A stretch of DNA of 64,000 bases, taken from contig NZ_CP051236.1 in assembly GCF_017794765.1 (NCBI RefSeq), positions 989,307 through 1,053,306 of the forward strand. Direction: 5' to 3'. The position numbers were made by a program, and so were the translations under genes. Under the pieces are notes generated by a model. The model saw only the letters and a program-made list of their open reading frames with translations. It ran no database searches and was not told the DNA's origin. Below, piece by piece: positions 27,901 to 37,360 of this stretch (positions within the stretch are counted from its first letter, which is position 1; each line of letters begins with the position of its first letter). The DNA is from Nitratireductor sp. GTDB taxonomy: Bacteria; Pseudomonadota; Alphaproteobacteria; Rhizobiales; Rhizobiaceae.

Positions 27901-29545
27901 AAAGAGCCTCCTTGAATGGTGCTGGACCAAGCCGGCGATAGGCGTCGAGAAAGCTCTCTTCGCGGCTTTCGCGTCTGGCGAGATAAGTGTCGACAATGGT
28001 CTCCACCGCGTCGGTGATCTCGTCCGGCTCAAAGCCGCGCCCGATGATTTCGCCGATGGTCGAGCCCTCACGCGCCGAACCGCCAAGGGTTACCTGGTAG
28101 AGCTCCGTGCCCTTCTTCTCCACACCGAGAATGCCGATATGGCCGACATGGTGATGCCCGCAGGCATTGATGCAGCCGGAGATCTTGATCTGCAGATCGC
28201 CGATCTCGTCCTGTCGGGCCTGGGAGGCAAAGCGCTGGGAAATCTCCTGCGCCACGGGGATGGATCGGGCATTGGCCAGCGCGCAGTAGTCAAGCCCGGG
28301 GCAGGCGATGATGTCGGTGATGAGCCCGGCATTTGAGGTTGCAAGACCGATCTCGACAAGTGCTGCATGCACCGCCGGCAGGTCGGCGCGCGCCACATGC
28401 GGCAGGATCAGGTTCTGCTCATGGCTGACACGGATTTCGTCGTTGCCATATTGCTCGGCAAGGTCGGCAATCGCATCCATCTGTGCGTCGCTCGCATCGC
28501 CCGGCACTTCGCCTATGCCCTTCAGCGAAACGGTCACGGAAGCATAGTCGGGGTTGCGATGCGTATGCGCGTTGCGGCGCAGCCAGTCGGCGAAACCCGG
28601 ATTGGCCTTTACTGCCCTGCTCACCACCGCGTCACCCTCCGGGCGCGCCTTCAGTTTCGGCGGTGCAAAATATGTTTCGATGGCGCGGATGTCGGCGGCA
28701 GGCAGCTTCAGCTCGCTTTCGCGGAGTTCTTCGAACTCCTTTTCCACCTGCGCTTTCAGCTCTTCCGTGCCGGTCTCGTGCACGAGGATCTTGATCCGCG
28801 CCTTGTATTTGTTGTCGCGGCGCCCGTTCAGATTGTAGACGCGCAGGATCGCGGTCACATAGGTGAGCAGGTCTTCCTCTGGCAGAAAATCGCGGATCTT
28901 CTTGGCCACCATGGGTGTGCGGCCAAGACCACCACCGACAAACACTGCAAAGCCGAGCTCGCCCCTGTCGTTCTTTTTCAGATGCAGGCCGATATCATGC
29001 ACCTCAATGGCCGCACGGTCGCGTGCAGCACCTGTCACCGCAATCTTGAACTTGCGCGGCAAATACGAAAACTCCGGATGCAACGACGACCATTGCCGCA
29101 GGATTTCGGCGTAGGGGCGGGGGTCTGCCACCTCATCAGCCGCAGCACCGGAAAAATGATCGGCTGTCACATTCCGTATGCAGTTTCCGGAGGTCTGGAT
29201 GGCGTGCATCTCTACCTCGGCGAGCTCTTCCAGGATTCGTGGAATGTCGACCAGCTTTGGCCAGTGGAACTGCAGGTTCTGGCGCGTCGTGAAATGGCCG
29301 TAGCCCTTGTCATAGGTGCGCGCGATATGGGCGAGCTTCCGCATCTGGCGCGGTGACAATGAACCGTAGGGAATGGCAATCCGCAGCATATAGGCGTGTA
29401 GCTGCAGATAGACACCGTTCATCAGCCGGAGCGGCTTGAACTGATCTTCCGTCAGCTCGCCTGCGAGGCGGCGCTTCACCTGGTCGCTGAACTCCGCAAC
29501 GCGGGCTTTCACGAAGGCTTGGTCGAATTCGTCATAACGATACAT
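27875..29545 (-). CDS. cysI: Sulfite/nitrite reductase haemoprotein (CysI-like)
   Basis: A 556-residue sirohaem and [4Fe-4S] enzyme for the six-electron reduction of sulfite to sulfide. It has two ferredoxin-like/NiR-SiR repeats; the N-terminal sirohaem contact is HFTTRQNLQFHW. The cluster Cys are in CPGLDYC and CINAC (SGCINACGHHHVGHIG). The same family includes assimilatory nitrite reductases, but cysG and cysH neighbours fix the role. I chose ATG 29545 (MYRYDEFD). Confidence 0.92.
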   Translation of the reverse strand: MYRYDEFDQAFVKARVAEFSDQVKRRLAGELTEDQFKPLRLMNGVYLQLHAYMLRIAIPYGSLSPRQMRKLAHIARTYDKGYGHFTTRQNLQFHWPKLVDIPRILEELAEVEMHAIQTSGNCIRNVTADHFSGAAADEVADPRPYAEILRQWSSLHPEFSYLPRKFKIAVTGAARDRAAIEVHDIGLHLKKNDRGELGFAVFVGGGLGRTPMVAKKIRDFLPEEDLLTYVTAILRVYNLNGRRDNKYKARIKILVHETGTEELKAQVEKEFEELRESELKLPAADIRAIETYFAPPKLKARPEGDAVVSRAVKANPGFADWLRRNAHTHRNPDYASVTVSLKGIGEVPGDASDAQMDAIADLAEQYGNDEIRVSHEQNLILPHVARADLPAVHAALVEIGLATSNAGLITDIIACPGLDYCALANARSIPVAQEISQRFASQARQDEIGDLQIKISGCINACGHHHVGHIGILGVEKKGTELYQVTLGGSAREGSTIGEIIGRGFEPDEITDAVETIVDTYLARRESREESFLDAYRRLGPAPFKEALYGHEAKAA

Positions 29546-29561
29546 GGAACGTGACCTGGCT

Positions 29562-29873
29562 TTAGGCGGCGTTGAGCGCAGCGTTGCGCGCTTGCTTGCC
29601 GATCTCGGGATGAATGGAAGGGCCGCCGGCGCGAATGCGCTCGCGCAGGCGTTTGGGGAGAATGCGGCCTTCCACGATCTCCACGTCGACCAGCGTGACA
29701 TCGACCACGATGTTGGCCGAGAGTGCCGCGTTTCCGGCCGCGGCAATACGGGCCTCGTCTTCGGCATCTTTTGCCACATGGGCGGCGTCGATCGTGTCGA
29801 CCCAGCGCTCGCCGGCTCCCAGCCACACGGTTTCACCATCGGTCAGGCGATTGGCGGCTACAATCTTCATCAC
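29562..29873 (-). CDS. DUF2849 family protein
   Basis: A 103-residue protein of the DUF2849 family, always found between cysG and cysI in rhizobial sulfate operons. It opens MKIVAANRLTDGETVWLG and ends with HPEIGKQARNAALNAA. No catalytic motif is visible; its job is unknown. The start overlaps the cysG stop (ATGA), and 16 bases separate its stop from cysI. Confidence 0.88.
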   Translation of the reverse strand: MMKIVAANRLTDGETVWLGAGERWVDTIDAAHVAKDAEDEARIAAAGNAALSANIVVDVTLVDVEIVEGRILPKRLRERIRAGGPSIHPEIGKQARNAALNAA

Positions 29874-31297
29874 GCGCGCTCCAGCTGGTGCTTGTAGGTG
29901 GCGAGCGCCTCCGAGCGCTCGAAATTTGCGCCGGCCACCGCGTCGCCGATCAGCGTCATCACGGGGCCGGTCAGTTCGCTACGGTCGGCGAGCGAGGGCA
30001 GGTCATTCAGAGTTCCGTGCAGAAGCCGCCTGTCGTCACGGCTCGCATTCTCGATCACCGCCACGGCCGTATCCGGCGAGAGCCCGGCCTCTACAAGCCG
30101 ACCTGCTACATCTGCAGCCACCGAACGCCCCATATAGACGGCGATGGTCGCACCGGAGACGGCAAGGCTCGCCCAGTCGGGCAGGGTGCGGCCCTTCAGG
30201 TCATGGCCGGTGGTGAACACGATTGAAGAGGCAATGCCGCGCAGGGTCAGCGGCAGTTCGAAATCGGCGGCGGCGGCGAAGGCGGCAGTGACGCCCGGAA
30301 CAACTTCATAGGAGACGCCCGCTTCGCGGAGTGCTGCCATTTCCTCGCCAGCGCGTCCGAAGATCAGCGGATCGCCGGATTTCAGCCGCACGACACGTTT
30401 GCCATCGCGCCCCAACGCCACGAGCAGATCGTTGATCTCATCCTGGCTCTTGGAGTGGCAGCCCTTGCGCTTGCCCACGGAGATGCGCTCGGCATCGCGC
30501 CGGCCCATCGCCACCACGGCCTCCGGCACCAGCGCGTCATAGACAATGACATCCGCCTCCATCAGAAGGCGCTGCGCGCGCAGTGTCAGAAGGTCTTCCG
30601 CGCCGGGACCGGCGCCCACCAGTGCGATGTGGCCCGGAATGTCTTCACCAGCCGCCAGAAGGCTGGAGGCGCTGCGGCGGGCAGCGGCCACGTCTCCCCG
30701 CTCGACCGCGCGGGCTGTGTCGCCGGTGAAGAAGGCTTTCCAGAACCGACGCCGCGCTAGGCCGCGCGGCACCAGCCGGTCCACGGCATCGCGGTATTGT
30801 GTGGCGAGTTGGGCGAGTACGCCAAGCGATGGGGACAGCATCTGGTCGACGCGCGCCCGCACCATTTGCGCCAGCACCGGTCCGGCACCCTCGGTCCCGA
30901 TGGCAACCGCAAGCGGAGCCCGGTTCACAAGGGCCGGTGTATAGAAATCGCAAAGCTCGGGCCGGTCCACTGCGTTGACGAGGATGGAGCGCGCCCGCGC
31001 ATCCGCGACAATGACGCGATCCTGCGCCTCGTCGTCGGTTGCGGCGAAAACAAGCGCTGCGTTTTCGATGTAGCGCGGAGCATAGGGCGCGCGGATCAGA
31101 TGGGCTCCATTTTCCGCCGCCCACGCGGCGAGCGCTTTCTCGGGCGCGTCTGCAACCAGCGTGAGTGCCGCTTTCGACTGGCCCAGCAACCGCGCCTTCG
31201 CAAGCGCTTCGTCCCCATTGCCGATAATGACGACAGCACGGTTCTCCACCCGCAGGAACACGGGGAAAGCGGCAAGCTTTTGGACCTTTGTCGTCAT
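29870..31297 (-). CDS. cysG: Sirohaem synthase (multifunctional CysG)
   Basis: A 475-residue enzyme making sirohaem from uroporphyrinogen III. The N-terminal part (about 10-115) is a precorrin-2 dehydrogenase/ferrochelatase-like domain with VVIIGNGDEALAKARLL. The C-terminal SUMT part (about 215-465) has the SAM-binding start LVGAGPGAEDLLTLRAQ and RLKSGDPLIFGRAGEE. It heads the operon that supplies the cofactor to cysI. Confidence 0.94.
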   Translation of the reverse strand: MTTKVQKLAAFPVFLRVENRAVVIIGNGDEALAKARLLGQSKAALTLVADAPEKALAAWAAENGAHLIRAPYAPRYIENAALVFAATDDEAQDRVIVADARARSILVNAVDRPELCDFYTPALVNRAPLAVAIGTEGAGPVLAQMVRARVDQMLSPSLGVLAQLATQYRDAVDRLVPRGLARRRFWKAFFTGDTARAVERGDVAAARRSASSLLAAGEDIPGHIALVGAGPGAEDLLTLRAQRLLMEADVIVYDALVPEAVVAMGRRDAERISVGKRKGCHSKSQDEINDLLVALGRDGKRVVRLKSGDPLIFGRAGEEMAALREAGVSYEVVPGVTAAFAAAADFELPLTLRGIASSIVFTTGHDLKGRTLPDWASLAVSGATIAVYMGRSVAADVAGRLVEAGLSPDTAVAVIENASRDDRRLLHGTLNDLPSLADRSELTGPVMTLIGDAVAGANFERSEALATYKHQLERA

Positions 31298-31466
31298 GGT
31301 TTACGAGCCTTCTCGAACGATGCCCGCAATAATGGCGGTTTGCAGCGTTGCCTGAGAAGAAACACACTCGCTGCCTCATGATTGTGACAAGATTGCTTTT
31401 TCGCCGCACCGCTTCGCGGCAGGAAATCCTTCCCCGGCCCTGCGCGGATACCCATATCCACTTTGT

Positions 31467-31492
31467 GGAACGGGAAGCGACAGGCTGCGTTT
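31467..31492 (+). promoter_or_regulatory. Near-consensus EcfG/RpoE2 general stress promoter
   Basis: GGAAC (31467-31471), 16 bases, then CGTTT (31488-31492) fits the GGAAC-N16/17-CGTT promoter recognised by EcfG sigma factors of alphaproteobacteria. It ends about 30 bases upstream of the ATG of the host-attachment protein, a good distance for its promoter. Confidence 0.75.
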
Positions 31493-31523
31493 CCTCAGAA
31501 CCATAGAAGCAATGGAGATTGAT

Positions 31524-31970
31524 ATGGCTGAGTTCCGGCTCGTACACGATGCTTGGGTTGTCGTCGCCGATGGTGAAAAGGCGCTGTTTCTTCGCAATGA
31601 GGGCGACGCGACCTATCCCAATCTTCAGGTGGTGCGAACGATCCATGAAGAAAATCCGCCAAGCCGTGAGCAGGGCACCGACAAGCCGGGACGCTTCAAC
31701 GACGGCCACGGCGTTCACCGCAGCGCAGTGGACGAAACCGATTGGCATCGTATCGAGAAGGAGCGGTTTGCCGCTGACGTCGCCGAACGGCTCTACAAGC
31801 TTGCGCACAGGGGCAAGTTCAGCAAGCTGGTGCTCGTCGCCCCGCCGCTGGTGCTGGGTGAGCTGCGCAAGGAAATGCACAAGGAAGTGGAGGACAAGGT
31901 GATCGGCGAGGTCGCCAAGACGCTGACCAATCACACGGTCGGCGATATCGAGAAGGTGCTGATGCAGTAG
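31524..31970 (+). CDS. Host attachment family protein (PF10116-like)
   Basis: A 148-residue cytosolic-looking protein of the family named for a role in Agrobacterium attachment to plants. Landmarks are VVADGEKALFLRNEG near the N-terminus, PGRFNDGHGVHRSAVD in the centre and LVLVAPPLVLGELRKE. The fold resembles release-factor-like domains, and the attachment role is not firmly shown. I chose ATG 31524 with GGAG six bases ahead, over ATG 31512. The EcfG-type promoter upstream suggests stress induction. Confidence 0.85.
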   Translation: MAEFRLVHDAWVVVADGEKALFLRNEGDATYPNLQVVRTIHEENPPSREQGTDKPGRFNDGHGVHRSAVDETDWHRIEKERFAADVAERLYKLAHRGKFSKLVLVAPPLVLGELRKEMHKEVEDKVIGEVAKTLTNHTVGDIEKVLMQ

Positions 31971-32055
31971 ATGATGCAGTGTTGGGCGGCGCCTGCAAAC
32001 GCGCCGCCGAAACCCCGTTGAGAGGCGCCGCCAAAGTCAGCCCCGCTTGGAGGCC

Positions 32056-32799
32056 TTAAACGTGCTGTCCGCCGTTGATATGGATCTCCGCGCCAGACAC
32101 ATAGGACGACTGATCCGAGCAAAGGAAATAGATCGTCTCGGCCACTTCCGACGTCTGCCCAAGCCGGCGTAGCGGGATGGTTTCGACGATCTTTTCCGTT
32201 CCGGGCGAAAGGATTGAGGTTTCAATCTCGCCCGGTGCGATAGCGTTGACGCGAATGCCGTGCGGGCCGAAATCGGCTGCCATCTCGCGGGTGAGCGCCA
32301 CCAGCGCTGCCTTGGAGGTTGCGTAGGCTGTTCCAGCGAAAGGATGCACGCGGCTGCCGACAATGGAAGTGACATTCACAATGGAGCCCTTTGCATTGCC
32401 GAGTTCCCTGAAGAGCCCGCGCGCCAGCATGATCGGTGCGAAGAAATTCACCTGAAACACATCGCGCCACATATGCATGGGCGTTTCGATGGAGTTCATC
32501 CGTTTGCCGCCTTCAAGCTTGGGCGAAATCGCAGCGTTGTTGACCAGCGCATCGAGCCGCCCGCCATTGGCCTCCAGCCGATGGCGGATTTCAGCGATGG
32601 CGTTGCCCACGTCTTCCTGATCGGAAAGATCGAGCTTGATGTGGTCTTCCGGTCCCGCAGGCCATGGACAATCCTCGGCAAAGGCCTGTCTTGAGCAGGT
32701 GATCACCCGCCAGCCTTCTCGGGAAAAGCGCTTCACTGTCGCGTGACCAATGCCCCGGCTTGCGCCGGTCAAAACCAGTGTCTTGCGTTCGTCGGCCAT
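32056..32799 (-). CDS. SDR family oxidoreductase
   Basis: A 247-residue classical short-chain dehydrogenase/reductase. It has the cofactor motif TGASRGIGHA (about 11-20), NNAA at about 87, the catalytic Ser in NVTSIVGSR and the YxxxK pair in TAYATSKAAL. NAD versus NADP use and the substrate cannot be read. It stands alone between the host-attachment gene (convergent) and the PBP gene (same strand, 75 bases upstream). Confidence 0.87.
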   Translation of the reverse strand: MADERKTLVLTGASRGIGHATVKRFSREGWRVITCSRQAFAEDCPWPAGPEDHIKLDLSDQEDVGNAIAEIRHRLEANGGRLDALVNNAAISPKLEGGKRMNSIETPMHMWRDVFQVNFFAPIMLARGLFRELGNAKGSIVNVTSIVGSRVHPFAGTAYATSKAALVALTREMAADFGPHGIRVNAIAPGEIETSILSPGTEKIVETIPLRRLGQTSEVAETIYFLCSDQSSYVSGAEIHINGGQHV

Positions 32800-32874
32800 G
32801 CCCTGCTCCCTGTTCCGCTCCTATGTAAGCGAGAGCGCAGGGGAATGCGATAGGCAAAAGCGGAGCGTCCGGCT

Positions 32875-35106
32875 CTAATTTCCCAGAATGATGTCCAGAA
32901 TGGAGGTCTGCTTCCTCTGCACTCCGCCACCCACATCGGCTGGCGGCACGGGGCGGCGAACCGAAGCGGTGTGATCCGGATCGCCGCCAGAGGGCACCGC
33001 AGCGGGTGGTGTGGGGTGCCCTTGCGGAGCCTGCGTCCCGCCGCCAACGGAAGCCTGCGGAACGGGGCGGGTCTGAGGCTCTCCTGCTGCAATGCCGGGC
33101 GCCGGAGCGCCGGGGCTCCAGGAGCCTGGCAACCGTTTGACCGGCCGTCCCTTCTCTGCTTCCTCCATGAAGGCTTTCCAGGCCGGAACGGGCAGGGAAC
33201 TGCCGGTTGCCTTCGTCGCCTTGGAGGCGTCGTTGCCGAACCAGACGCCTGTCACCAGATCGGCCGTATATCCAACGAACCAGGCATCGCGCGATTGCTG
33301 GGTGGTGCCGGTTTTGCCCGCTGCCGGACGACCGATGTTCGCCGCGCGCGCACTGCCATATTCCACTGTTCCCTGCATCATCGCATTCATCATGCCGATG
33401 ATCTCGGGGCTTGCCACCCGTGTCATACGCGGGCGGTCGTGCTGGTAAAGCACCTTGCCGGAGGATGTGGTGATGCGCTGCACGAAATAGACCTCTGGCC
33501 TGTACCCGCCGGTGGCGAAGGGCACATAGGCCGCAGTCAGTTCCAGCGGCGTCACCTCCGAGGTCCCAAGCGCAATGGAGGCATTGGCTTTCAGATCGGA
33601 TTCGATGCCCATTCGGTGCGCGAGCTCGACAACGGATTTCGGTCCGACTTCCATGGCAAGCTGCGCGGCCACCGAATTGAGCGAGCGCGCAAGGGCTTCC
33701 GAAAGCGTCACCCGGCCATAATACTTGCCCTTGTAGTTTTCCGGCGTCCAGTTCCCGATCTTTACCGGCGCGTCATTACGCACACTATCGGGCCGCTTTC
33801 CTTGTTCCAACGCTGCCATGAAGACAAAGGGCTTGAAGGCCGAGCCCGGCTGCCTGCGCGCCTCGGAAGCGCGGTCGAACTGGCTGTTGGCATAGTCATA
33901 GCCACCCACCATCGCCCGCACCGCGCCTGTGGTGTCGATGGAGACGAGGGCACCCTGGCTAACGGCGAGCTTGCCGCCTTTCTCGTCGATCAGGCTGCGA
34001 ATGGTCTTTTCGGCCTGTTTCTGAAGACGCAGATCGACCGTGGCCTCCACGATGATGTCGCTCTTCACGTCGCCGATCAGCGCCGGCAGTTCCTCCATCA
34101 CCCGGTCGGCGAAATAATGTTCCGAGCCCGTCCAATAGGCTGCAGCGCGGGTGGCGGGCCGGCTCATGGCCGTGGTCATCTCGCTGTCGCCGATCATGCC
34201 CTGGTCGCGCATGGCGGTCAGCACCACCTGCGCCCGTGTTTCGGCGGCCTGGGGATCACGTGCGGGTGAAAGGCGCGAGGGCGCTTTCAGCAAACCGGCC
34301 AGAAGGGCTGCTTCCGAGAGTGTGACATCCCGTGCGGGCTTGTTGAAGTAGCGTCGCGAGGCAGCCTCCACGCCATAGGCGCCCGAGCCGAAATAGACCC
34401 GGTTCAGATACATCTCCAGGATCTGGTCTTTGGAATGCTTCTGCTCCAGCCACAGCGCCAGAAGCACCTCCTGCACCTTGCGCTCAATCGTCCGGTCGGG
34501 CTTCAGAAAAAGGTTCTTGGCGAGCTGTTGCGTCAGAGTGGAGCCACCCTGAGTCAGACGCCCAGCCATGACGTTTTCTGCCATGGCGCGTGCAAGGCCG
34601 ATCGGGTCGACACCGAAATGCGAGTAGAAGCGTCGGTCCTCGATGGCGATAACCGCCTGTGGAATGTGTGGCGACATCTCATGCAGGCCCACCGCCTCGC
34701 CACCGGTCATGCCGCGATTGGCAATCATGTCCCCGTCAGCCGAGACAATCTTCACATTGGGTGGCCGGTCAGGAATTTCCCATGTGGTCGCCGACGGCAT
34801 TTTGGCGCCATAGTATGCGGTGATGCCGGCAGCGGCGATGCCGCCCCACAGGGCCAGAACGAGCGACCAGTAGACTGCAGTGCGCAGGAAGCCGAAGAAA
34901 CCGCCGCCCCCGCCACTCTTGCGCCGCGTGCCGGTGCGGCGAGCGCTTTTCGCCCCTTTGGCGCTTTTGCCCTTGCCAGGCCTGCGCCGCTGACGTGAAG
35001 GCACGACGCGATCGCTGTCACCGAGCTTCAGATCGTCTCCGCTCCGGCGCGCCGCTGGCGCGTCGAAAGTCGGCTCGATCCTTCGGTTTTTCGTCCTGCG
35101 CGCCAT
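32875..35106 (-). CDS. Bifunctional penicillin-binding protein, class A (PBP1A family)
   Basis: A 743-residue peptidoglycan synthase. A basic cytosolic tail (RTGTRRKSGGG) precedes one membrane anchor (TAVYWSLVLALWGGIAAAG). The GT51 glycosyltransferase domain has AIEDRRFYSHFGVD and QGGSTLTQQLAKNLFL. The transpeptidase domain has SxxK in QPGSAFKPF and KTGTTQQSRDAWFVGYT. The last 80 residues are Pro/Gly-rich and probably disordered. I favour ATG 35106 (MARRTKNRR); a GTG at 35139 would add 11 residues. Confidence 0.92.
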   Translation of the reverse strand: MARRTKNRRIEPTFDAPAARRSGDDLKLGDSDRVVPSRQRRRPGKGKSAKGAKSARRTGTRRKSGGGGGFFGFLRTAVYWSLVLALWGGIAAAGITAYYGAKMPSATTWEIPDRPPNVKIVSADGDMIANRGMTGGEAVGLHEMSPHIPQAVIAIEDRRFYSHFGVDPIGLARAMAENVMAGRLTQGGSTLTQQLAKNLFLKPDRTIERKVQEVLLALWLEQKHSKDQILEMYLNRVYFGSGAYGVEAASRRYFNKPARDVTLSEAALLAGLLKAPSRLSPARDPQAAETRAQVVLTAMRDQGMIGDSEMTTAMSRPATRAAAYWTGSEHYFADRVMEELPALIGDVKSDIIVEATVDLRLQKQAEKTIRSLIDEKGGKLAVSQGALVSIDTTGAVRAMVGGYDYANSQFDRASEARRQPGSAFKPFVFMAALEQGKRPDSVRNDAPVKIGNWTPENYKGKYYGRVTLSEALARSLNSVAAQLAMEVGPKSVVELAHRMGIESDLKANASIALGTSEVTPLELTAAYVPFATGGYRPEVYFVQRITTSSGKVLYQHDRPRMTRVASPEIIGMMNAMMQGTVEYGSARAANIGRPAAGKTGTTQQSRDAWFVGYTADLVTGVWFGNDASKATKATGSSLPVPAWKAFMEEAEKGRPVKRLPGSWSPGAPAPGIAAGEPQTRPVPQASVGGGTQAPQGHPTPPAAVPSGGDPDHTASVRRPVPPADVGGGVQRKQTSILDIILGN

Positions 35107-35217
35107 ACGCTCACAAACCCCGCAACCCTGCACCCGCACATCTCATTGCGGGCACAGTAAGAGGCAGCGGTTTAAGGCGCAGTTAAGTCAAATTAAACAA
35201 AATCGGCCGGGCGGCGC

Positions 35218-35835
35218 TCAGCTATGGGCGAAAATGTCCGCCTCTTCCCAGCCCATCAGATCCAGTTTCGCCCGTGTGGGCAGGAAGCGGAAGCAGGCTT
35301 CGGCCTCGCGCGTGCGCTTCTCACGCGCCAGGCGTTCATTGAGCTTTTCGCGCAGCTGATGCAGGTAGAGCACGTCGGACGCCGCATATTCGAGCTGTTC
35401 GGGCGTAAGCTCTTCTGCTGCCCAGTCAGACGATTGCTGCGCCTTCGAAAGCGAGACGCCAAGCAGTTCGTTGCAGAGATCCTTTAGCCCATGCCGATCG
35501 GTGTAGGTGCGGGTGAGGCGCGAGGCGATCTTGGAGCAGAACACCGGCTCCGGCATCACGCCGAAGCTGTGATAGAGCACCGCCAAATCGAAGCGCGCGT
35601 AGTGAAACAGCTTGGTGATCTTGCGGTTCTTCAAAAGCGCGACGAGGTTTGGAGCCTTCTTCTGCCCGGCGTCGATCTGCACCACATCAGCCGTGCCGTC
35701 GCCCGGCGAGAGTTGCACCACGCACAGCCGGTCGCGGTGTGGTTTGAGGCCCAGCGTCTCCGTGTCGATTGCGACGGCATCGACATTGTAGTTGCTGAGA
35801 TCGGGCAGGTCGTTCTTGTGAAATCGGATCGTCAT
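35218..35835 (-). CDS. Ribonuclease D-like 3'-5' exonuclease (short form)
   Basis: A 205-residue DEDDy exonuclease. The three Exo motifs are VAIDTETLGL, KLFHYARFDLAVL and YAASDVLYL with the catalytic Tyr. It lacks the C-terminal HRDC domains of E. coli RNase D (about 375 residues) but matches the short form usual in rhizobia. It lies 15 bases downstream of the M20 peptidase stop on the same strand. It probably trims RNA 3' ends. Confidence 0.87.
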   Translation of the reverse strand: MTIRFHKNDLPDLSNYNVDAVAIDTETLGLKPHRDRLCVVQLSPGDGTADVVQIDAGQKKAPNLVALLKNRKITKLFHYARFDLAVLYHSFGVMPEPVFCSKIASRLTRTYTDRHGLKDLCNELLGVSLSKAQQSSDWAAEELTPEQLEYAASDVLYLHQLREKLNERLAREKRTREAEACFRFLPTRAKLDLMGWEEADIFAHS

Positions 35836-35850
35836 GGTGCTTTTTCCGGC

Positions 35851-37233
35851 TTATTGCTTGCTCAGGGCGTCGAGAATGCGGACCCAGGAGCGCTGGCCGC
35901 GATGGAACGAATTCAAATCGTATTTCTCATTCGGCGAATGGATGCGGTCATCCTGAAGCCCGAAGCCGACCAGAAGCGTTTCCATATCGAGCATGCGGCG
36001 GAACTCGCCGGCAATCGGGATGGAGCCGCCCATGGCGATCGCCACTGCGGGCTTTGGCCATTCGTCGCTCAGCGCACCCTGCGCCTTCGTCACCAGCGGC
36101 ATGTCATAGTCGAGCTGGAAGGCGGGCGAGCCGCCATGCGGATGAAATTCCACGCGGCAGTCGGCCGGCAGTCGCTCTTCGACAAAAGCGCGGAAGGCGG
36201 CGCGGATCTTGACCGGATCCTGCCTGTGAACCAGCCGGAACGAGACCTTGGCGGAAGCCTCAGCCGGAATGACAGTCTTGAAGCCTTCGCCGGTATAGCC
36301 GCCGGTAATGCCGTTCACTTCCGCCGTCGGACGGGCCCAGACAAGCTCCAGCGCCGAGCGGTCTTTTTCGCCAAAAAGCTTCGACAGGCCGATCGGACCG
36401 AGAAAGTTTTCGGTCGTCTCACCAAGACCTTCCCAGCTCTTCAGGATTTCCGCCGGTGTTTCCTCCACACCTTCATAGAAACCGGGCACGGTCACACGCC
36501 CGTTCTCATCATGCAGGTCGCCCAGAATGCGGGCGAGAACCGTGATCGGATTGGCCGCCGCTCCGCCGAAAAAACCCGAATGCAGGTCGCGATCCGCCGC
36601 CTTGATGGTGATTTCCTCGCCGACAAGCCCGCGCAGGCCGACACAGACGGCCGGCGTCTCCGGGTCCCACATGGCGGTGTCGCACACGAGCGCGTATTCG
36701 GCCGAAAGCTCTTCTCGGTTTTCTTCCAGGAAAGGACGCAGCGAAGGCGAGCCGGATTCCTCTTCGCCCTCAAACAGAATGGTGATCCTGCAGGGCAGCT
36801 TGCCATGCACCGTCTTATAGGCGCGGCAGGCTTCTACAAAAGTCATGAGCTGACCCTTGTCGTCGGAAGACCCACGCCCGATGATCGCCTTGCGGCCGGG
36901 CTCGATCTCCTTGACAGACGGGTCGAACGGGTCGTTCTCCCACAGGTTCAGCGGATCGACCGGCTGCACGTCGTAGTGTCCGTAGAAGAGCACGTGCGGG
37001 CCGTCGCCATCGTGATGCGCCACCACCATAGGATGGCCTGCCGTATCACGCACGCTTGCCTCGAAGCCGATTGTCTTCAGGTCTTCCACCAGCCACTCGG
37101 CCGCCTTCCGGCATTCGCCGGCGAAGGCCGGGTCGGTAGAGATCGATTTGATCTTCAGAAGGCGGAAAAGCCGCTCCAGACTCTGATCGATGGAACGATC
37201 GAGCTGATCGAGAACCGGGGCGATATCGGACAT
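35851..37233 (-). CDS. M20/M25/M40 family metallopeptidase (dipeptidase)
   Basis: A 460-residue M20 peptidase with the di-zinc ligands in VLFYGHYDVQPVDP (His, Asp), GRGSSDDKGQL and LFEGEEESGSPSL (catalytic Glu pair). A lid/dimerisation domain sits at about 190-350. Family members cut dipeptides or related amides; the closest style is the cytosolic dipeptidase group. Only 15 bases separate it from the RNase D gene. Confidence 0.9.
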   Translation of the reverse strand: MSDIAPVLDQLDRSIDQSLERLFRLLKIKSISTDPAFAGECRKAAEWLVEDLKTIGFEASVRDTAGHPMVVAHHDGDGPHVLFYGHYDVQPVDPLNLWENDPFDPSVKEIEPGRKAIIGRGSSDDKGQLMTFVEACRAYKTVHGKLPCRITILFEGEEESGSPSLRPFLEENREELSAEYALVCDTAMWDPETPAVCVGLRGLVGEEITIKAADRDLHSGFFGGAAANPITVLARILGDLHDENGRVTVPGFYEGVEETPAEILKSWEGLGETTENFLGPIGLSKLFGEKDRSALELVWARPTAEVNGITGGYTGEGFKTVIPAEASAKVSFRLVHRQDPVKIRAAFRAFVEERLPADCRVEFHPHGGSPAFQLDYDMPLVTKAQGALSDEWPKPAVAIAMGGSIPIAGEFRRMLDMETLLVGFGLQDDRIHSPNEKYDLNSFHRGQRSWVRILDALSKQ

Positions 37234-37307
37234 GGAAAGCTCCTGAAGACTGTTCGGAGAAGATGTTGAAGCGACCTAACACATACCGGCTGGGATGAGG
37301 AATGGAA

Positions 37308-37331
37308 AAAGGGCCGCACAGGCGGCCCTTT
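37308..37331 (-). terminator. Rho-independent terminator of the BMP gene
   Basis: AAAGGGCCGC-ACAG-GCGGCCCTTT is a perfect 10-bp stem with a four-base loop. On the minus strand it lies about 30 bases past the stop of the BMP-family gene and is followed by TTCC after the T-run; it also separates that gene from the M20 peptidase. Confidence 0.85.
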
Positions 37332-37360
37332 GGATCGGTTCTGACGAAAGCGGCTCTGCC

